Assembly (NCBI GenBank): GCA_020635675.1
Contig: JACJZJ010000001.1
Span: 124,001-188,000 of the forward strand
Direction: 5' to 3'
Length of the DNA: 64,000 bases
Origin: Flavobacteriales bacterium
GTDB lineage: Bacteria > Bacteroidota > Bacteroidia > Flavobacteriales_F > PHOS-HE28
Part shown: in pieces, positions 51,345 through 60,900 of the stretch
Position numbering within the stretch: the first letter of the stretch is position 1
Layout of the letters: each line of letters opens with the position of its first letter
Made by a program: the position numbers and the translations under genes
The notes under the pieces: model-generated
Seen by the model: the letters and a program-made list of their open reading frames with translations, nothing else
What the model was told of the DNA's origin: nothing
The model's database searches: none

Positions 51345-52091
51345 ATGCGCCCGCTCCTCGTTACGCTTCTGCTTGTCCTCGCCGTGGATGCCATCGCGCA
51401 ACAAACGGTGTATGACGGGACCACCATCATCTACAAGAAGGAGCTGGAAGGGGGGTTGATCCTCCATGGTGATGGCTGGGGCCTGGATGTCTTCCATGGG
51501 AAGCACCGCACGGCAAGGTCCCGCCGGATGATCGGTGTGGAGATCGTGAGCATGAAGCATCCCAAGGAGATCAAGAGCTTCAATCCCTATTATGAGGATT
51601 CCAGGGGCTATTTCTATGGCAAGCTCAATTCATTGCTTCTCATTCGCCCGACCTGGGGTCGCAAGGAGCTGCTCACGGACAAATTGCGGAAGAGCGGCGT
51701 CGAAGTGAACTACCTCTGGGGTATCGGTGCGAGTATCGGATACCTGAAGCCCGTCTACTTGCAGATCGGCAAACCGGGGATCCCGTACGAGACGATCGAT
51801 GTGGAACGGTACGATCCCTCACTGCACTATCCGGACGACATCTTCGGCCGGGCCTCCTGGTTCAAGGGGTTCGGAGAGGGAAGCTTCGTCACCGGAGCGT
51901 TCGCCCGGTTCGCGTTCAATTTCGAGTATTCCGGGAATGCCTCGGGGATCAAGGCCCTGGAGGCCGGCGCTTCCGTCGATGCCTTCCCGACCAAGGTGCC
52001 GGTCATGGCCGAATTGGACGGGGTCGAGAACAAACAGTTCTTCTTCGAGTTCTATGTCTCCCTGAAGTTCGGAAAGAAGTTCGTCCGATGA
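51345..52091 (+). CDS. Predicted exported outer-membrane protein, coupled to lipA
   Basis: The 248-residue product starts with a signal peptide (MRPLLVTLLLVLAVDAIAQ), continues QTVYDGTTIIYKKELEGGLI, and contains strand-like segments (FVTGAFARFAFNFEYSG, FFFEFYVSLKFGKKFVR) ending in a barrel-like final strand. I remember similar hypothetical proteins in Bacteroidota but no function. Its TGA overlaps the ATG of lipA, so the two are translationally coupled. GAACGGACC precedes the start codon. Confidence 0.8.
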   Translation: MRPLLVTLLLVLAVDAIAQQTVYDGTTIIYKKELEGGLILHGDGWGLDVFHGKHRTARSRRMIGVEIVSMKHPKEIKSFNPYYEDSRGYFYGKLNSLLLIRPTWGRKELLTDKLRKSGVEVNYLWGIGASIGYLKPVYLQIGKPGIPYETIDVERYDPSLHYPDDIFGRASWFKGFGEGSFVTGAFARFAFNFEYSGNASGIKALEAGASVDAFPTKVPVMAELDGVENKQFFFEFYVSLKFGKKFVR

Positions 52092-52963
52092 AGGAGAACA
52101 CGCCGGCCATCGGGAAGGGACCGCGCACCAGGAAACCGGATTGGCTGCGCGTAAAGCTGCCGACCGGCGAGAATTATCGAAAGGTGCGCGGTATCGTGGA
52201 GGACCATGGTCTGCACACCATCTGTCAGAGCGGCAATTGCCCGAACATGGGGGAGTGCTGGGGTGAGGGAACGGCCACGTTCATGATCCTCGGCAACACG
52301 TGCACCCGGTCGTGCGGATTCTGCAGCGTAGCGACGGGACGACCGGAAGCGGTCGACCCCTTCGAACCGGCCAAGGTGGCGAGATCCGTGGAGTTGATGG
52401 GTGTGAAGCACTGCGTGATCACTTCCGTGGACCGCGATGATCTGAAGGACGGAGGGGCGGATAGCTGGGCGCGCACCATCCGGGCAGTACGCAGGCGTTG
52501 CCCGAGTACGACGATGGAGACGCTCATCCCGGATTTCCGAGGGAAATGGGACGATCTGGGCATCGTGCTGGACGCGGCCCCTGATGTATTGTCCCATAAT
52601 CTGGAGACCGTGCGCCGACTCACGCGCCAGGTCCGTGTCCAGGCGAAGTACGATCGCAGCCTGGAAGTGCTGATGCGTGCGAAAAAGGCCGGCTTAAGGA
52701 CCAAGAGCGGTATCATGCTCGGTCTGGGAGAGTCGGACCAGGAGGTGCTGGAGACCATGGACGACCTTCGCAGCGTGGAGGTGGACGTGATGACGCTGGG
52801 TCAGTATCTCCAACCCACGAAGGCGCATCTTCCCGTGCTGGAGTTCATTCCCCCGGAGCGGTTCGCATTCTTCCGGAAGGCCGGTCTGGACAAGGGATTC
52901 CGTTTTGTTGAAAGCGGCCCACTCGTGCGCTCGAGCTACCACGCGGAGCGACACGTGGTTTGA
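52088..52963 (+). CDS. lipA: Lipoyl synthase
   Basis: LipA is a radical SAM enzyme that inserts two sulfur atoms into octanoyl groups on lipoyl domains. The 291-residue product has the auxiliary cluster motif CQSGNCPNMGEC (C-x4-C-x5-C) and the radical SAM cluster CTRSCGFC (C-x3-C-x2-C). It also has ITSVDRDDLKDGGA, SHNLETVRRLTR and the C-terminal RSSYHAE with the conserved RSSY serine. The length is normal. No lipB is in the window. Confidence 0.98.
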   Translation: MKENTPAIGKGPRTRKPDWLRVKLPTGENYRKVRGIVEDHGLHTICQSGNCPNMGECWGEGTATFMILGNTCTRSCGFCSVATGRPEAVDPFEPAKVARSVELMGVKHCVITSVDRDDLKDGGADSWARTIRAVRRRCPSTTMETLIPDFRGKWDDLGIVLDAAPDVLSHNLETVRRLTRQVRVQAKYDRSLEVLMRAKKAGLRTKSGIMLGLGESDQEVLETMDDLRSVEVDVMTLGQYLQPTKAHLPVLEFIPPERFAFFRKAGLDKGFRFVESGPLVRSSYHAERHVV

Positions 52964-52989
52964 TCCTCCGCACTTCACGACGTAGCCCG

Positions 52990-53024
52990 GACCTGTGATC
53001 CAGGGCCACCGTATGACACAGGTC
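52990..53024. repeat. Inverted repeat between lipA and the T9SS propeller gene
   Basis: GACCTGTG (52990-52997) and CACAGGTC (53017-53024) are a perfect 8-bp inverted repeat with a 19-nt spacer, inside the 124-bp gap. There is no T tract, so a terminator is doubtful. It lies 26 bp upstream of the next -7 box, so a regulator site is possible. Confidence 0.35.
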
Positions 53025-53049
53025 ACCAACGAGCAATGGGGCGTGGGTG

Positions 53050-53057
53050 TATCTTTG
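53050..53057 (+). promoter_or_regulatory. -7 promoter box of the T9SS propeller gene
   Basis: TATCTTTG on the plus strand matches TAnnTTTG, 30 nt before the ATG at 53088. No TTG is visible at the -33 distance. Confidence 0.55.
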
Positions 53058-53087
53058 AGGTTCGTCATACAGCCCTAACAAGTTCCC

Positions 53088-56036
53088 ATGAGTTCCACTC
53101 AACGCGTGCTTTTCGTTCTGGCCGCAGCGATCATTACCGGCGCGGCTTATTACCAGCAGGATGGGCGTATCCGCTATGCCCCGCGGTCGCAGGCGACCTC
53201 CAGCGAGGATGCCCGTGGAGCGGCGGAATACTACCGGTCGATCAAGGCCAATGTGAACACAGGGGAGATCGATCCCGCGGACCACTGGCGGATGGCCGAA
53301 GCCGTGCGACACTATGAGGTGACCCATGCCGACCGCGCCCAGAACATGTCATGGACCGAGATGGGACCGGACAATATCGGAGGTCGTGTGCGCTCGATCG
53401 CGGTGGACCCGAACGATTGGAACAGGCTTTGGGCCGGTGGTGTGTCCGGAGGGCTGTGGCGTTCGGACGATGGCGCGAACACGTGGATCCGTTTGTCCGG
53501 GATCGACGACGCGCTGATCATCAGCACCATCGCTGTTCTTGGCAATGGCCACTTGTTCTACGGAACGGGCAGTTCCAATGAGGGGATCTCCGGAGGGGGG
53601 AGCAGTGGCTTTATCGGTACGGGTCTGTATCGCACCACGGATGGTGGTACGACGTTCGAACAGGTCATCGGCCCCGCCACACCCTGGTCACAATCATCGG
53701 AATGGTCCATCATCGACAAGATCGTTGCCGACCCGAACGACCCGAACAAGCTGTGGGTGGCCTACGATCGGGGGTTGGTGATCTATGACGATGCGAACGA
53801 TTCGTTCACGGATGCCGGGAATGGCACCCTGCCGAGCAACCAGAAATGCCGCGCACTTGAGGTGAGCAGCGACGGGCAGACCCTGATCTGCGCGTTCGGC
53901 TCGAACGCCTACCTGAGCCGGGACGGAGGGCAGAATTTCGTGGAACTGGACAATGGCACCGGTTTTCCCCAATCATCCATCAGCCGGATGGAATTCGCCA
54001 TCTCTCCGGACGACGCGAACTACATCTACGTGATGGCCTCGACCGGTTCCGGCCAGATGTCCGGGGCTTGGGCCACGACCGATAATGGCTATAACTGGGC
54101 GCGGATATGGCCGGCCGGATTTGGAACGAACGGTGTGCCCGAGTTGGACATCTTCGGGGACAACCGGCAGGGCTGGTATGACCAGATCCTGTCCGTGGTG
54201 CCCGGCGAGCCGGACAGGGTGTGGCTTGGTGGGGTATCCCTTTGGACCACCAGCCTGAACGGTCAGCCCTCGCAATTGGCGCTGACGTTCGATGCGCCGG
54301 GTTGCTTCACGTGCGTACACGCGGACGTCCATGAGATCACCTGGTCCCCGGACGGTCATACGGCCTATGTCGGCTGCGATGGCGGGGTATACGTTTCGCC
54401 GAACAAGGGCGGGAATTTCTACGCGGCCAACCGGTTCCTGAACATCACCCAATACTATTCGGTGGCCTATTCCCCCAAAGGCAAGGCGATGGGCGGATCA
54501 CAGGACAACGGAACGAGCTACATCAGACTGCAGGGCGGCACCACCGAGCAGGAGGCCATCGAGGTCTACATCAACGACGGTTTCGATTGCGACATTTCGC
54601 AAATGGATCCGCATATCATGTTCGCCACCTACCAGCAGGGTGCTTTGGCGCGGTCGAACGATGAGGGTGGCAACTTCGGCGATTTCTATGCCCCGGAAAT
54701 GATCGCTCTTGCCGATGCGGACGGGAATCTTGGAGACTTCAACACCAATATCCGGCTGTACGAGAATTGGGATGACCCCAACAGCCCTGATTCAACGGAT
54801 GTCTCCTTTGCCTATGAGGTCTCCAGCGTCACCACGGTCGGCGCGGTGCTGGGAAGCAGCTTTGATGTGAGCTATAGCAGCCGCAAGACGCCCGCGGTGC
54901 AGCTGGGTGAGACCGTGGTACTCACCTTGGACATGTTCTCCGACGTGGGTGGAGCGGGCACCCAGCTCGTGCCGGACTCCACCTACTTCTTGAATACACG
55001 CTTGCCGGATCGCGTCGAGTCACTGTTCGCGGTCGGATTCTCCGGAACGCAAGGCGTCTGGGTCACCCGCGATGCGCTCAATTTCACGGATGCCACGGAA
55101 TGGTGGAAGGTGATCGACAATGTTCCGGGAAGTGTGACCTGTCTGGAATGGGCCGCGGACGGAAACGCCCTGTTCGTGGGTACGAGCAATGGCACGGTGG
55201 TCCGCGTGCGGGGTTTCAACGGCGCCTACGATGCTGAACATGGGGACCACGATGGAAGTGAGTTCGCCAACACGATCGACATCGACAATGTCCTCGCGGT
55301 AGGTTCCGCGACGATCACAGGTCTGGCGCCCGATCCGAACAACACCCAGCGCTTGTTGGTGACCATTGGTAACTATGGTGGAAGTGCGAAGGTCCGCCTG
55401 AGCCAGAACGTGATGGATGCGAACCCGACCTTCACGAACGTCTGGAACGTACCCTCGGGCCTTGTTGGCATGCCGGTCTATGATGGGATCATCAACAAGG
55501 TCGATCCGAACAATTTCATCGTCGGTACGGAGTTCGGTATCATGGCCACACAGGACGGCGGGGCCACCTGGGATATCGAGAACAACGGGATCCCCAAGGT
55601 GCCGGTGTTCGCCGTACGTCAGCAGGTTTGGGATTTCCAGAACAATCCCTACGGTCCGGACTACGTGACGAACCCGTATGTGATCTACGCCGGCACGCAC
55701 GGCAGGGGCATCTTCCGTTCCGATACGTATCTGGGTGTCACCCCGCCGGGGAACGATACAGGTGCGAACAATGTCGCGGTCGGGGACATGGTCGCTTTTC
55801 CGAACCCTGCTTCGGCCCAGGTGACGATCCGCTTCGACCTTGCGCGGAGCGGACAGGTGGGCGTGCGCGTGTTCGATCTGAACGGCCGCTTGGTCAGGGC
55901 TGTCCGTCCGAGCAATTTCAACAGGGGCGAAGGGCGCGCCATACTCGATGTTTCGGACATGGACAACGGCACCTATGTGGCGGAGGTGAGCATCGATGGC
56001 ATCCGCCGAACGGCGCGATTCGTTGTGGCCCACTGA
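53088..56036 (+). CDS. T9SS-exported beta-propeller protein with Asp-box (BNR) repeats
   Basis: The 982-residue product has an N-terminal hydrophobic segment (VLFVLAAAIITGAAYYQQ) acting as signal, and a propeller region with at least seven Asp-box-like units (WRSDDGANTW, YRTTDGGTTF, YLSRDGGQNF, WATTDNGYNW, ARSNDEGGNF, MATQDGGATW among them). A type A T9SS sorting domain at the end has FPNPASAQVTIRFD, VFDLNGRLVRAV and DNGTYVAEV. Asp-box propellers occur in sialidases and in VPS10-like and binding proteins. I see no sialidase catalytic signature, so binding or another hydrolase activity is equally possible. A strong hairpin terminator follows 24 bp after the stop. Confidence 0.88.
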   Translation: MSSTQRVLFVLAAAIITGAAYYQQDGRIRYAPRSQATSSEDARGAAEYYRSIKANVNTGEIDPADHWRMAEAVRHYEVTHADRAQNMSWTEMGPDNIGGRVRSIAVDPNDWNRLWAGGVSGGLWRSDDGANTWIRLSGIDDALIISTIAVLGNGHLFYGTGSSNEGISGGGSSGFIGTGLYRTTDGGTTFEQVIGPATPWSQSSEWSIIDKIVADPNDPNKLWVAYDRGLVIYDDANDSFTDAGNGTLPSNQKCRALEVSSDGQTLICAFGSNAYLSRDGGQNFVELDNGTGFPQSSISRMEFAISPDDANYIYVMASTGSGQMSGAWATTDNGYNWARIWPAGFGTNGVPELDIFGDNRQGWYDQILSVVPGEPDRVWLGGVSLWTTSLNGQPSQLALTFDAPGCFTCVHADVHEITWSPDGHTAYVGCDGGVYVSPNKGGNFYAANRFLNITQYYSVAYSPKGKAMGGSQDNGTSYIRLQGGTTEQEAIEVYINDGFDCDISQMDPHIMFATYQQGALARSNDEGGNFGDFYAPEMIALADADGNLGDFNTNIRLYENWDDPNSPDSTDVSFAYEVSSVTTVGAVLGSSFDVSYSSRKTPAVQLGETVVLTLDMFSDVGGAGTQLVPDSTYFLNTRLPDRVESLFAVGFSGTQGVWVTRDALNFTDATEWWKVIDNVPGSVTCLEWAADGNALFVGTSNGTVVRVRGFNGAYDAEHGDHDGSEFANTIDIDNVLAVGSATITGLAPDPNNTQRLLVTIGNYGGSAKVRLSQNVMDANPTFTNVWNVPSGLVGMPVYDGIINKVDPNNFIVGTEFGIMATQDGGATWDIENNGIPKVPVFAVRQQVWDFQNNPYGPDYVTNPYVIYAGTHGRGIFRSDTYLGVTPPGNDTGANNVAVGDMVAFPNPASAQVTIRFDLARSGQVGVRVFDLNGRLVRAVRPSNFNRGEGRAILDVSDMDNGTYVAEVSIDGIRRTARFVVAH

Positions 56037-56060
56037 CAGCCGGTCGAAAGGATGGTGCAC

Positions 56061-56087
56061 GAAGCTCCGGCATCATGCCGGAGCTTC
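56061..56087 (+). terminator. Hairpin terminator after the T9SS propeller gene
   Basis: GAAGCTCCGGCA and TGCCGGAGCTTC form a perfect 12-bp stem with a 3-nt loop, followed by gttgtt. It lies 24 bp after the stop codon and just before the gapA -7 box, so it separates the two transcripts. Confidence 0.8.
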
Positions 56088-56097
56088 GTTGTTCAGG

Positions 56098-56105
56098 TAC
56101 CTTTG
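56098..56105 (+). promoter_or_regulatory. -7 promoter box of gapA
   Basis: TACCTTTG on the plus strand matches TAnnTTTG, 36 nt before the gapA ATG and 10 nt after the terminator hairpin. The -33 region would fall inside the hairpin and holds no TTG. Confidence 0.55.
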
Positions 56106-56141
56106 GCCTTCACCTCGATCACCACGGAACGAACGAAAGGA

Positions 56142-57143
56142 ATGCGTGTAGCGATCAATGGTTTCGGTAGGATCGGTCGGGTGACGACCCGTGCGATCCT
56201 TGGCAGCAAGGACATCGAGCTGGTGGCGGTGAACGACCTGGCCGATGATGCGACGCTCGCCCACCTGTTCAAGTACGACTCGGTGCATGGTCCCTTCCAC
56301 GGCGAGGTGGGGCATGGGAAAGGTCGCCTGCTGCTCGCCGGCCACGAGATACGATCGTTCGCAGAGGCCGACCCTGCAAAGCTGCCTTGGAAGGAGCTTG
56401 GTATCGACGTGGTGATCGAAAGCACCGGTCACTTCCTGACGCGCGAACTGGCATCGGCACACCTAAAGGCCGGCGCGGAACAGGTCGTCCTGTCCGCCCC
56501 CGCGAAGGACACCACGATCAAGTCCGTAGTGCTCGGCGTGAACGACGAGGTGATCGATGGAACGGAGGAGATCATCAGCAATGCGAGCTGCACCACGAAC
56601 TGTGCGGCACCGATGATCCTCGGCGTGCTGGAGCTGTGCGGCATCGAGGACGGCTTCATCACCACCGTGCACAGCTACACCGGTGATCAGCGCCTGCATG
56701 ATGCGCCACACCGGGACCTCCGCCGGGCGCGGGCGGCGGCGGTAAGCATGATCCCGACCACTACGGGAGCGGCCAAGGCGATCACCCGCATCTTCCCGGA
56801 GCTGGATGGCAGGCTTGGCGGAAGCGGCATCCGCGTGCCCGTGCCCGATGGTTCCATCACCGATATCACGTGTCGCGTGAAGGACCTGAGGTCCGCCGAG
56901 GAGGTCAATGCCTACTTCAGGCGAATGGCGGAGGGGAAGCTCAACGGCATCCTGCGCTACACCGAGGATCCCATCGTGAGCGCGGATATCGTGGGCGATC
57001 CGCACAGTTGCATCTTCGATGCGCAGCTCACCAGCGTGGTCGGCAACATGGTGAAGGTGATGGGGTGGTACGACAACGAGTCCGGTTATTCCAACCGTCT
57101 CGTCGACCTCGTGCGGAAGCTGGGCGCGCTCAGGAAGCAGTAA
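56142..57143 (+). CDS. gapA: Glyceraldehyde-3-phosphate dehydrogenase, type I
   Basis: GAPDH oxidises glyceraldehyde 3-phosphate to 1,3-bisphosphoglycerate in glycolysis. The 333-residue product has the Rossmann start MRVAINGFGRIGR, Asp32 (VAVNDL), which favours NAD over NADP, the catalytic Cys150 in SNASCTTNC, and His177 in TTVHSYTGDQ. I chose the ATG at 56142, preceded by GAAAGGA; the frame open to 56052 has no family support and spans the promoter. Its last 14 bp overlap the convergent lpxH-like gene. Confidence 0.97.
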   Translation: MRVAINGFGRIGRVTTRAILGSKDIELVAVNDLADDATLAHLFKYDSVHGPFHGEVGHGKGRLLLAGHEIRSFAEADPAKLPWKELGIDVVIESTGHFLTRELASAHLKAGAEQVVLSAPAKDTTIKSVVLGVNDEVIDGTEEIISNASCTTNCAAPMILGVLELCGIEDGFITTVHSYTGDQRLHDAPHRDLRRARAAAVSMIPTTTGAAKAITRIFPELDGRLGGSGIRVPVPDGSITDITCRVKDLRSAEEVNAYFRRMAEGKLNGILRYTEDPIVSADIVGDPHSCIFDAQLTSVVGNMVKVMGWYDNESGYSNRLVDLVRKLGALRKQ

Positions 57144-57948
57144 CGGCCAGCGTTGCCGGCGCACCGCTGATCCGCACGTCCCAGCTCGTCGGACCATCGC
57201 CGGTGCGTTGCATCAATTGAAGCTCCTCCCCATCGAAGACCGCATAGGTGAAGTACGTGATCCAATCACCGAGATTGACGTAGCGGCTGCCCGGGGCCAC
57301 TTCCATGTCGATCGGCAGGTGGCGGTGACCGAAGATCATCAGGTCGAACGGCTCTGTCTTCAGCACCTCCTTGCAGAACTGCACCAGCCATTCCTTGTCG
57401 GCGCCGAGCCATTTCCTGTCGTTCGCATAGCTCTTTTTCCGGCTGCGCCCGCTCCAGAACTCCGCGAGCGCGATCGCGAGGTTGGGGTGAAGCCGGGCGA
57501 AAGACCATTGGCTGAGCGGGCTGCGGAACACCTTCTTGATGAACTTGTAGCCATGATCGCCAGGTCCCAGACCATCACCGTGGCCGATCAATATCCTCTT
57601 GCCGTTCCATTCGACGCGGATGGGTGTACGATGCACCTGCATGCCGATCTCCGATGGGAGGTAGTCGAAGATCCACATGTCGTGGTTGCCGATGAAAAGA
57701 TGCAGCGGGATCCCCTGGTCGGCGATCTCCGCGAGTTTGCCCAGAAGCCGCACGTGGCCGCGAGGCACGACCTTGCGCCATTCGAACCAGAAATCGAACA
57801 GGTCGCCGAGAAGGTGGATCTCGGCGGCATCCTGCATGGCCTGGTCAAGAAAGGCCACGATACGTTTCTCTCGCGCCAGGCTGTTCTCCGCATCGGGCAC
57901 GCCCAGATGGAAATCGGATAGCAGGTAGATCTTCTTGCCGGGTGCCAT
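57130..57948 (-). CDS. lpxH: UDP-2,3-diacylglucosamine diphosphatase-like metallophosphoesterase (LpxH-like)
   Basis: LpxH hydrolyses UDP-2,3-diacylglucosamine to lipid X in lipid A synthesis at the inner face of the cytoplasmic membrane. The 272-residue product has the calcineurin-like ligands Asp12 and His14 (LLSDFHLG), Asp49 (LLGDLFDFW), Asn88-His89 (GNHDMW), His123 (GHGDGLG) and His208/His210 (FGHRH). It is longer than E. coli LpxH, as is common in Bacteroidota. I chose the ATG at 57948, which overlaps the upstream stop (TGATG). A related phosphoesterase activity cannot be ruled out. Confidence 0.88.
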   Translation of the reverse strand: MAPGKKIYLLSDFHLGVPDAENSLAREKRIVAFLDQAMQDAAEIHLLGDLFDFWFEWRKVVPRGHVRLLGKLAEIADQGIPLHLFIGNHDMWIFDYLPSEIGMQVHRTPIRVEWNGKRILIGHGDGLGPGDHGYKFIKKVFRSPLSQWSFARLHPNLAIALAEFWSGRSRKKSYANDRKWLGADKEWLVQFCKEVLKTEPFDLMIFGHRHLPIDMEVAPGSRYVNLGDWITYFTYAVFDGEELQLMQRTGDGPTSWDVRISGAPATLAVTAS

Positions 57949-60900
57949 CAGTCGGTGATCCGTCGCAAGATCCGTGTCGGGTCGAGTTTCTCCAAGGCGA
58001 ATACGAAGCGGACCTTGTTCAGGAAGGTGAAGTTCTGCAACTCCAGTTGGTCGGCGATCTCCTTCGAATACACCAAGGGTACCCACATTTCCAGGATGTC
58101 ACGGGCAAGCCGGATCCCGAAACCGGCTTCATAGTAGGAGCGCCAGGAGGTGTGTTTGCCGTTCTGTGCCACCTCCACGTAGGGTGCAGCGCCCCAGCTA
58201 CCGAAAAGTGAGAGTGCGGGGATCGGCAGGTCCGCTTCCACATTCAGTGCGGCGATCCAGGAATCGGAGGTGCCGAGCGAGTTCGGTGTCTTGAACCCCC
58301 CCTGGTACTTGGTCATTTGTGCGGCCGTGATCCGGCCCACGTCCTGCCGTTCGAAATAGGCATGGTCGTAGAGCAGGTCCGAAGACCCCCAATACAACCT
58401 CCAGCCCATTTCCCGACGCAGGAGCGCATCGTCCCTGCGCAGAAAGGTGCCTGCGAAAAGGCGCAGCGTGACACGATGTTTGCGTGTGTCATAGATGAAC
58501 CGCTGCGTGGCGTCCAGCTCCAGACGCGTGAAGGCCGGATGCTGCAGGGCGGTCAGGGAGGCTTCGAAGGGCAGGAGGCCGTGCGGCTCACGCACGGAGT
58601 AGGTCAGGGCGTGAAAGATGTCCTCGTTCATCGCATCCACGTTCGTGGCATCCACCGTGCCTTGGGTGTGCTGTTGCAGTACCACGGTCCGATAGGTGAT
58701 CGTGTGGCGCAGTCGGGTCTGTCCGGCACCATTGCGCAGGTCAAGCGTGACGCTGGGCGACATGCGAAGGAACCACCGGGACAGAGGCCCCAAGGCGCTG
58801 AGCGATGCGGAGTTCGCGGAGCCACCGAGGTGGATGTTCTCGAAAATGCGACTGCGCAAACGGTCGAAGTGGTACATGACCCGACCCGCACCGACGACGC
58901 GATCGCTATTGGATCCGAACAACGGAGCGATGACGTATTCCAGCTTCTGCGACGGGAAGGTGTTGTTGTACAATGCCAGTCCGCCCATCCAGCCGTCATG
59001 CGCATTGTACGCGAGCGCCGGCGTCCAGTACGTCGTTCGTCGATCATCCCGTTCCAGACCGATCAGGAACTTGAAGCTGGGCGGGGCCGCATGGTGGAAA
59101 AGCCCGTGCTTCCGGACGCTGTTGTTGCGGCGGTCGATGTCCAGGGTGCGGTCGGAGGCATCGATCCGGACCTGGTCGGCATCATTCCACGGCAGGGTGA
59201 CGGTCCTTCGTCCTGGGTCGGTGTGCACCCATACGGTACCCAGTGTATCGACCCCCAAGGTGTCCGCATCGCGCATTCCTGTGACCGGGAACGGCATTCG
59301 TGTCGTGGCGGTGGATCGGTAGGTGAGCATGTTCCCCTCCAGTGCCTTCGCCTGGATATCCACCTTGTGCGCCGTGCCCAGTAGCTCGTCGAACGCCCAG
59401 GCGAGGTCCTGTCCGCTGGCCTGTTCGAAGGCGTTGCGTACATCCTCCGGGCCGGGATGCTTGTGGTGCCAGGCATCGAAGTAGGCCCGCATGCATTGAT
59501 CGAAGCGGTCCGGTCCGAGATAGGCAAAGAGCTGGTCGAACACCAGGGCCGTCTTGCTGTAGACCATCGCACCGTAGTTCAATGCGGTGAAGCAGGTGGA
59601 GGGGAGGTCGATGGGCTGGTCAAGACCACGTCGGGCGTTCAGACGGTAGGTCAGTTCGTTGAGCATCCGGTGCTTGTCCCGCAGACTTCGTGTCACACGT
59701 CCCATCATCGGAAGGCCGATCTGTAGACCGCCCTCCGGGTAGCGTTCCCGCATGTAGCGCATCTCCACGAAGCTGTTCATGCCCTCGTCCATCCAGGGGT
59801 GGTCGCGTTCATTGCTGGCGAGCATGCCATAGAACCAATTGTGTCCCACCTCATGAGCGATCACATCATCAAGCTCTTCAGCGTCGCTCACATCGCCGAT
59901 CACGGTGATCATCGGGTACTCCATGCCCCCTCCGGCCGAGATCGTTCCTTCCACCGCCGTGCACATCGTATAGGGGTATTCACTGACCCAGCGCGAGTAA
60001 TGAGCGATCGCCTCCTTCACATGGTCCGCCCCATCCTTCCACAGCACGGCGTTCCGTTCGGTGAACAGCACACGAGTGCGCACGACATGCCCGTTCGGCA
60101 GTTGCACCTGCGAGCTCCGGACCTGATAGCGTTTGTCGGCGAACCAGGCGAAGTCATGGACATCATCCTGCCGGAAATGGAGCGTTTTCATCCGGGTGGA
60201 GGAAGGTGGGAACGCACCCCCTTTGGAACGCCTGCCAGCCGCCTTTCGCAGGGGTACTTGCGCCAGAGAATCCATCCAGGCTTCCTCTGCGGCGGCATCC
60301 TGCAGTTCCCCTGTGGCACCCACGACATAGTTGGCGGGCAGGGTGATCCGCACGTCATAGGAGCCGAACTCGGAATAGAACTCGCCGAGATCGAGGAACG
60401 GGATCGCATGCCAGCCGTGGCGATCGAACACGGCCGGCTTCGGGAACCATTGCGTGATCGCATAGGACTGCCCGTCGTGGCCGAGCCGGGAGAAGCGTCC
60501 TTCGGGGACCTTCACCCGAAATGGGGTCCCGATGGTGACCCGTCCCCCGGGTGGAAGCGGCGCACCCAGCCTGATCCATGCGATGTCCTGATGATGTGGA
60601 TGGTATCCCCAGACCTGGGGCTGTCCGCCGCTCCGGAAGTCGAGGCTGTCGATCCAACCCCGGTCCGCCTCGTTGGCGAAATGGAGGTCGAACCGGTCCG
60701 TGCCGTCCAGTTGACGGCAAAGTGCGCTGCCGCGTCCGGAATAGGCGTTGGCCCAGAGGTGCACCCAGATCGTGTCGAGGGCCTGCGTGCTGTGGTTGGT
60801 GTAGTCGAATTCCTCGTAGGCACGGAGTTGGTGGCGTACATCGTCCAGGGTCACCTGGATGCGCGTGTCCACGCGTTGCTGGAAATAGTTCTGCGCTGCC

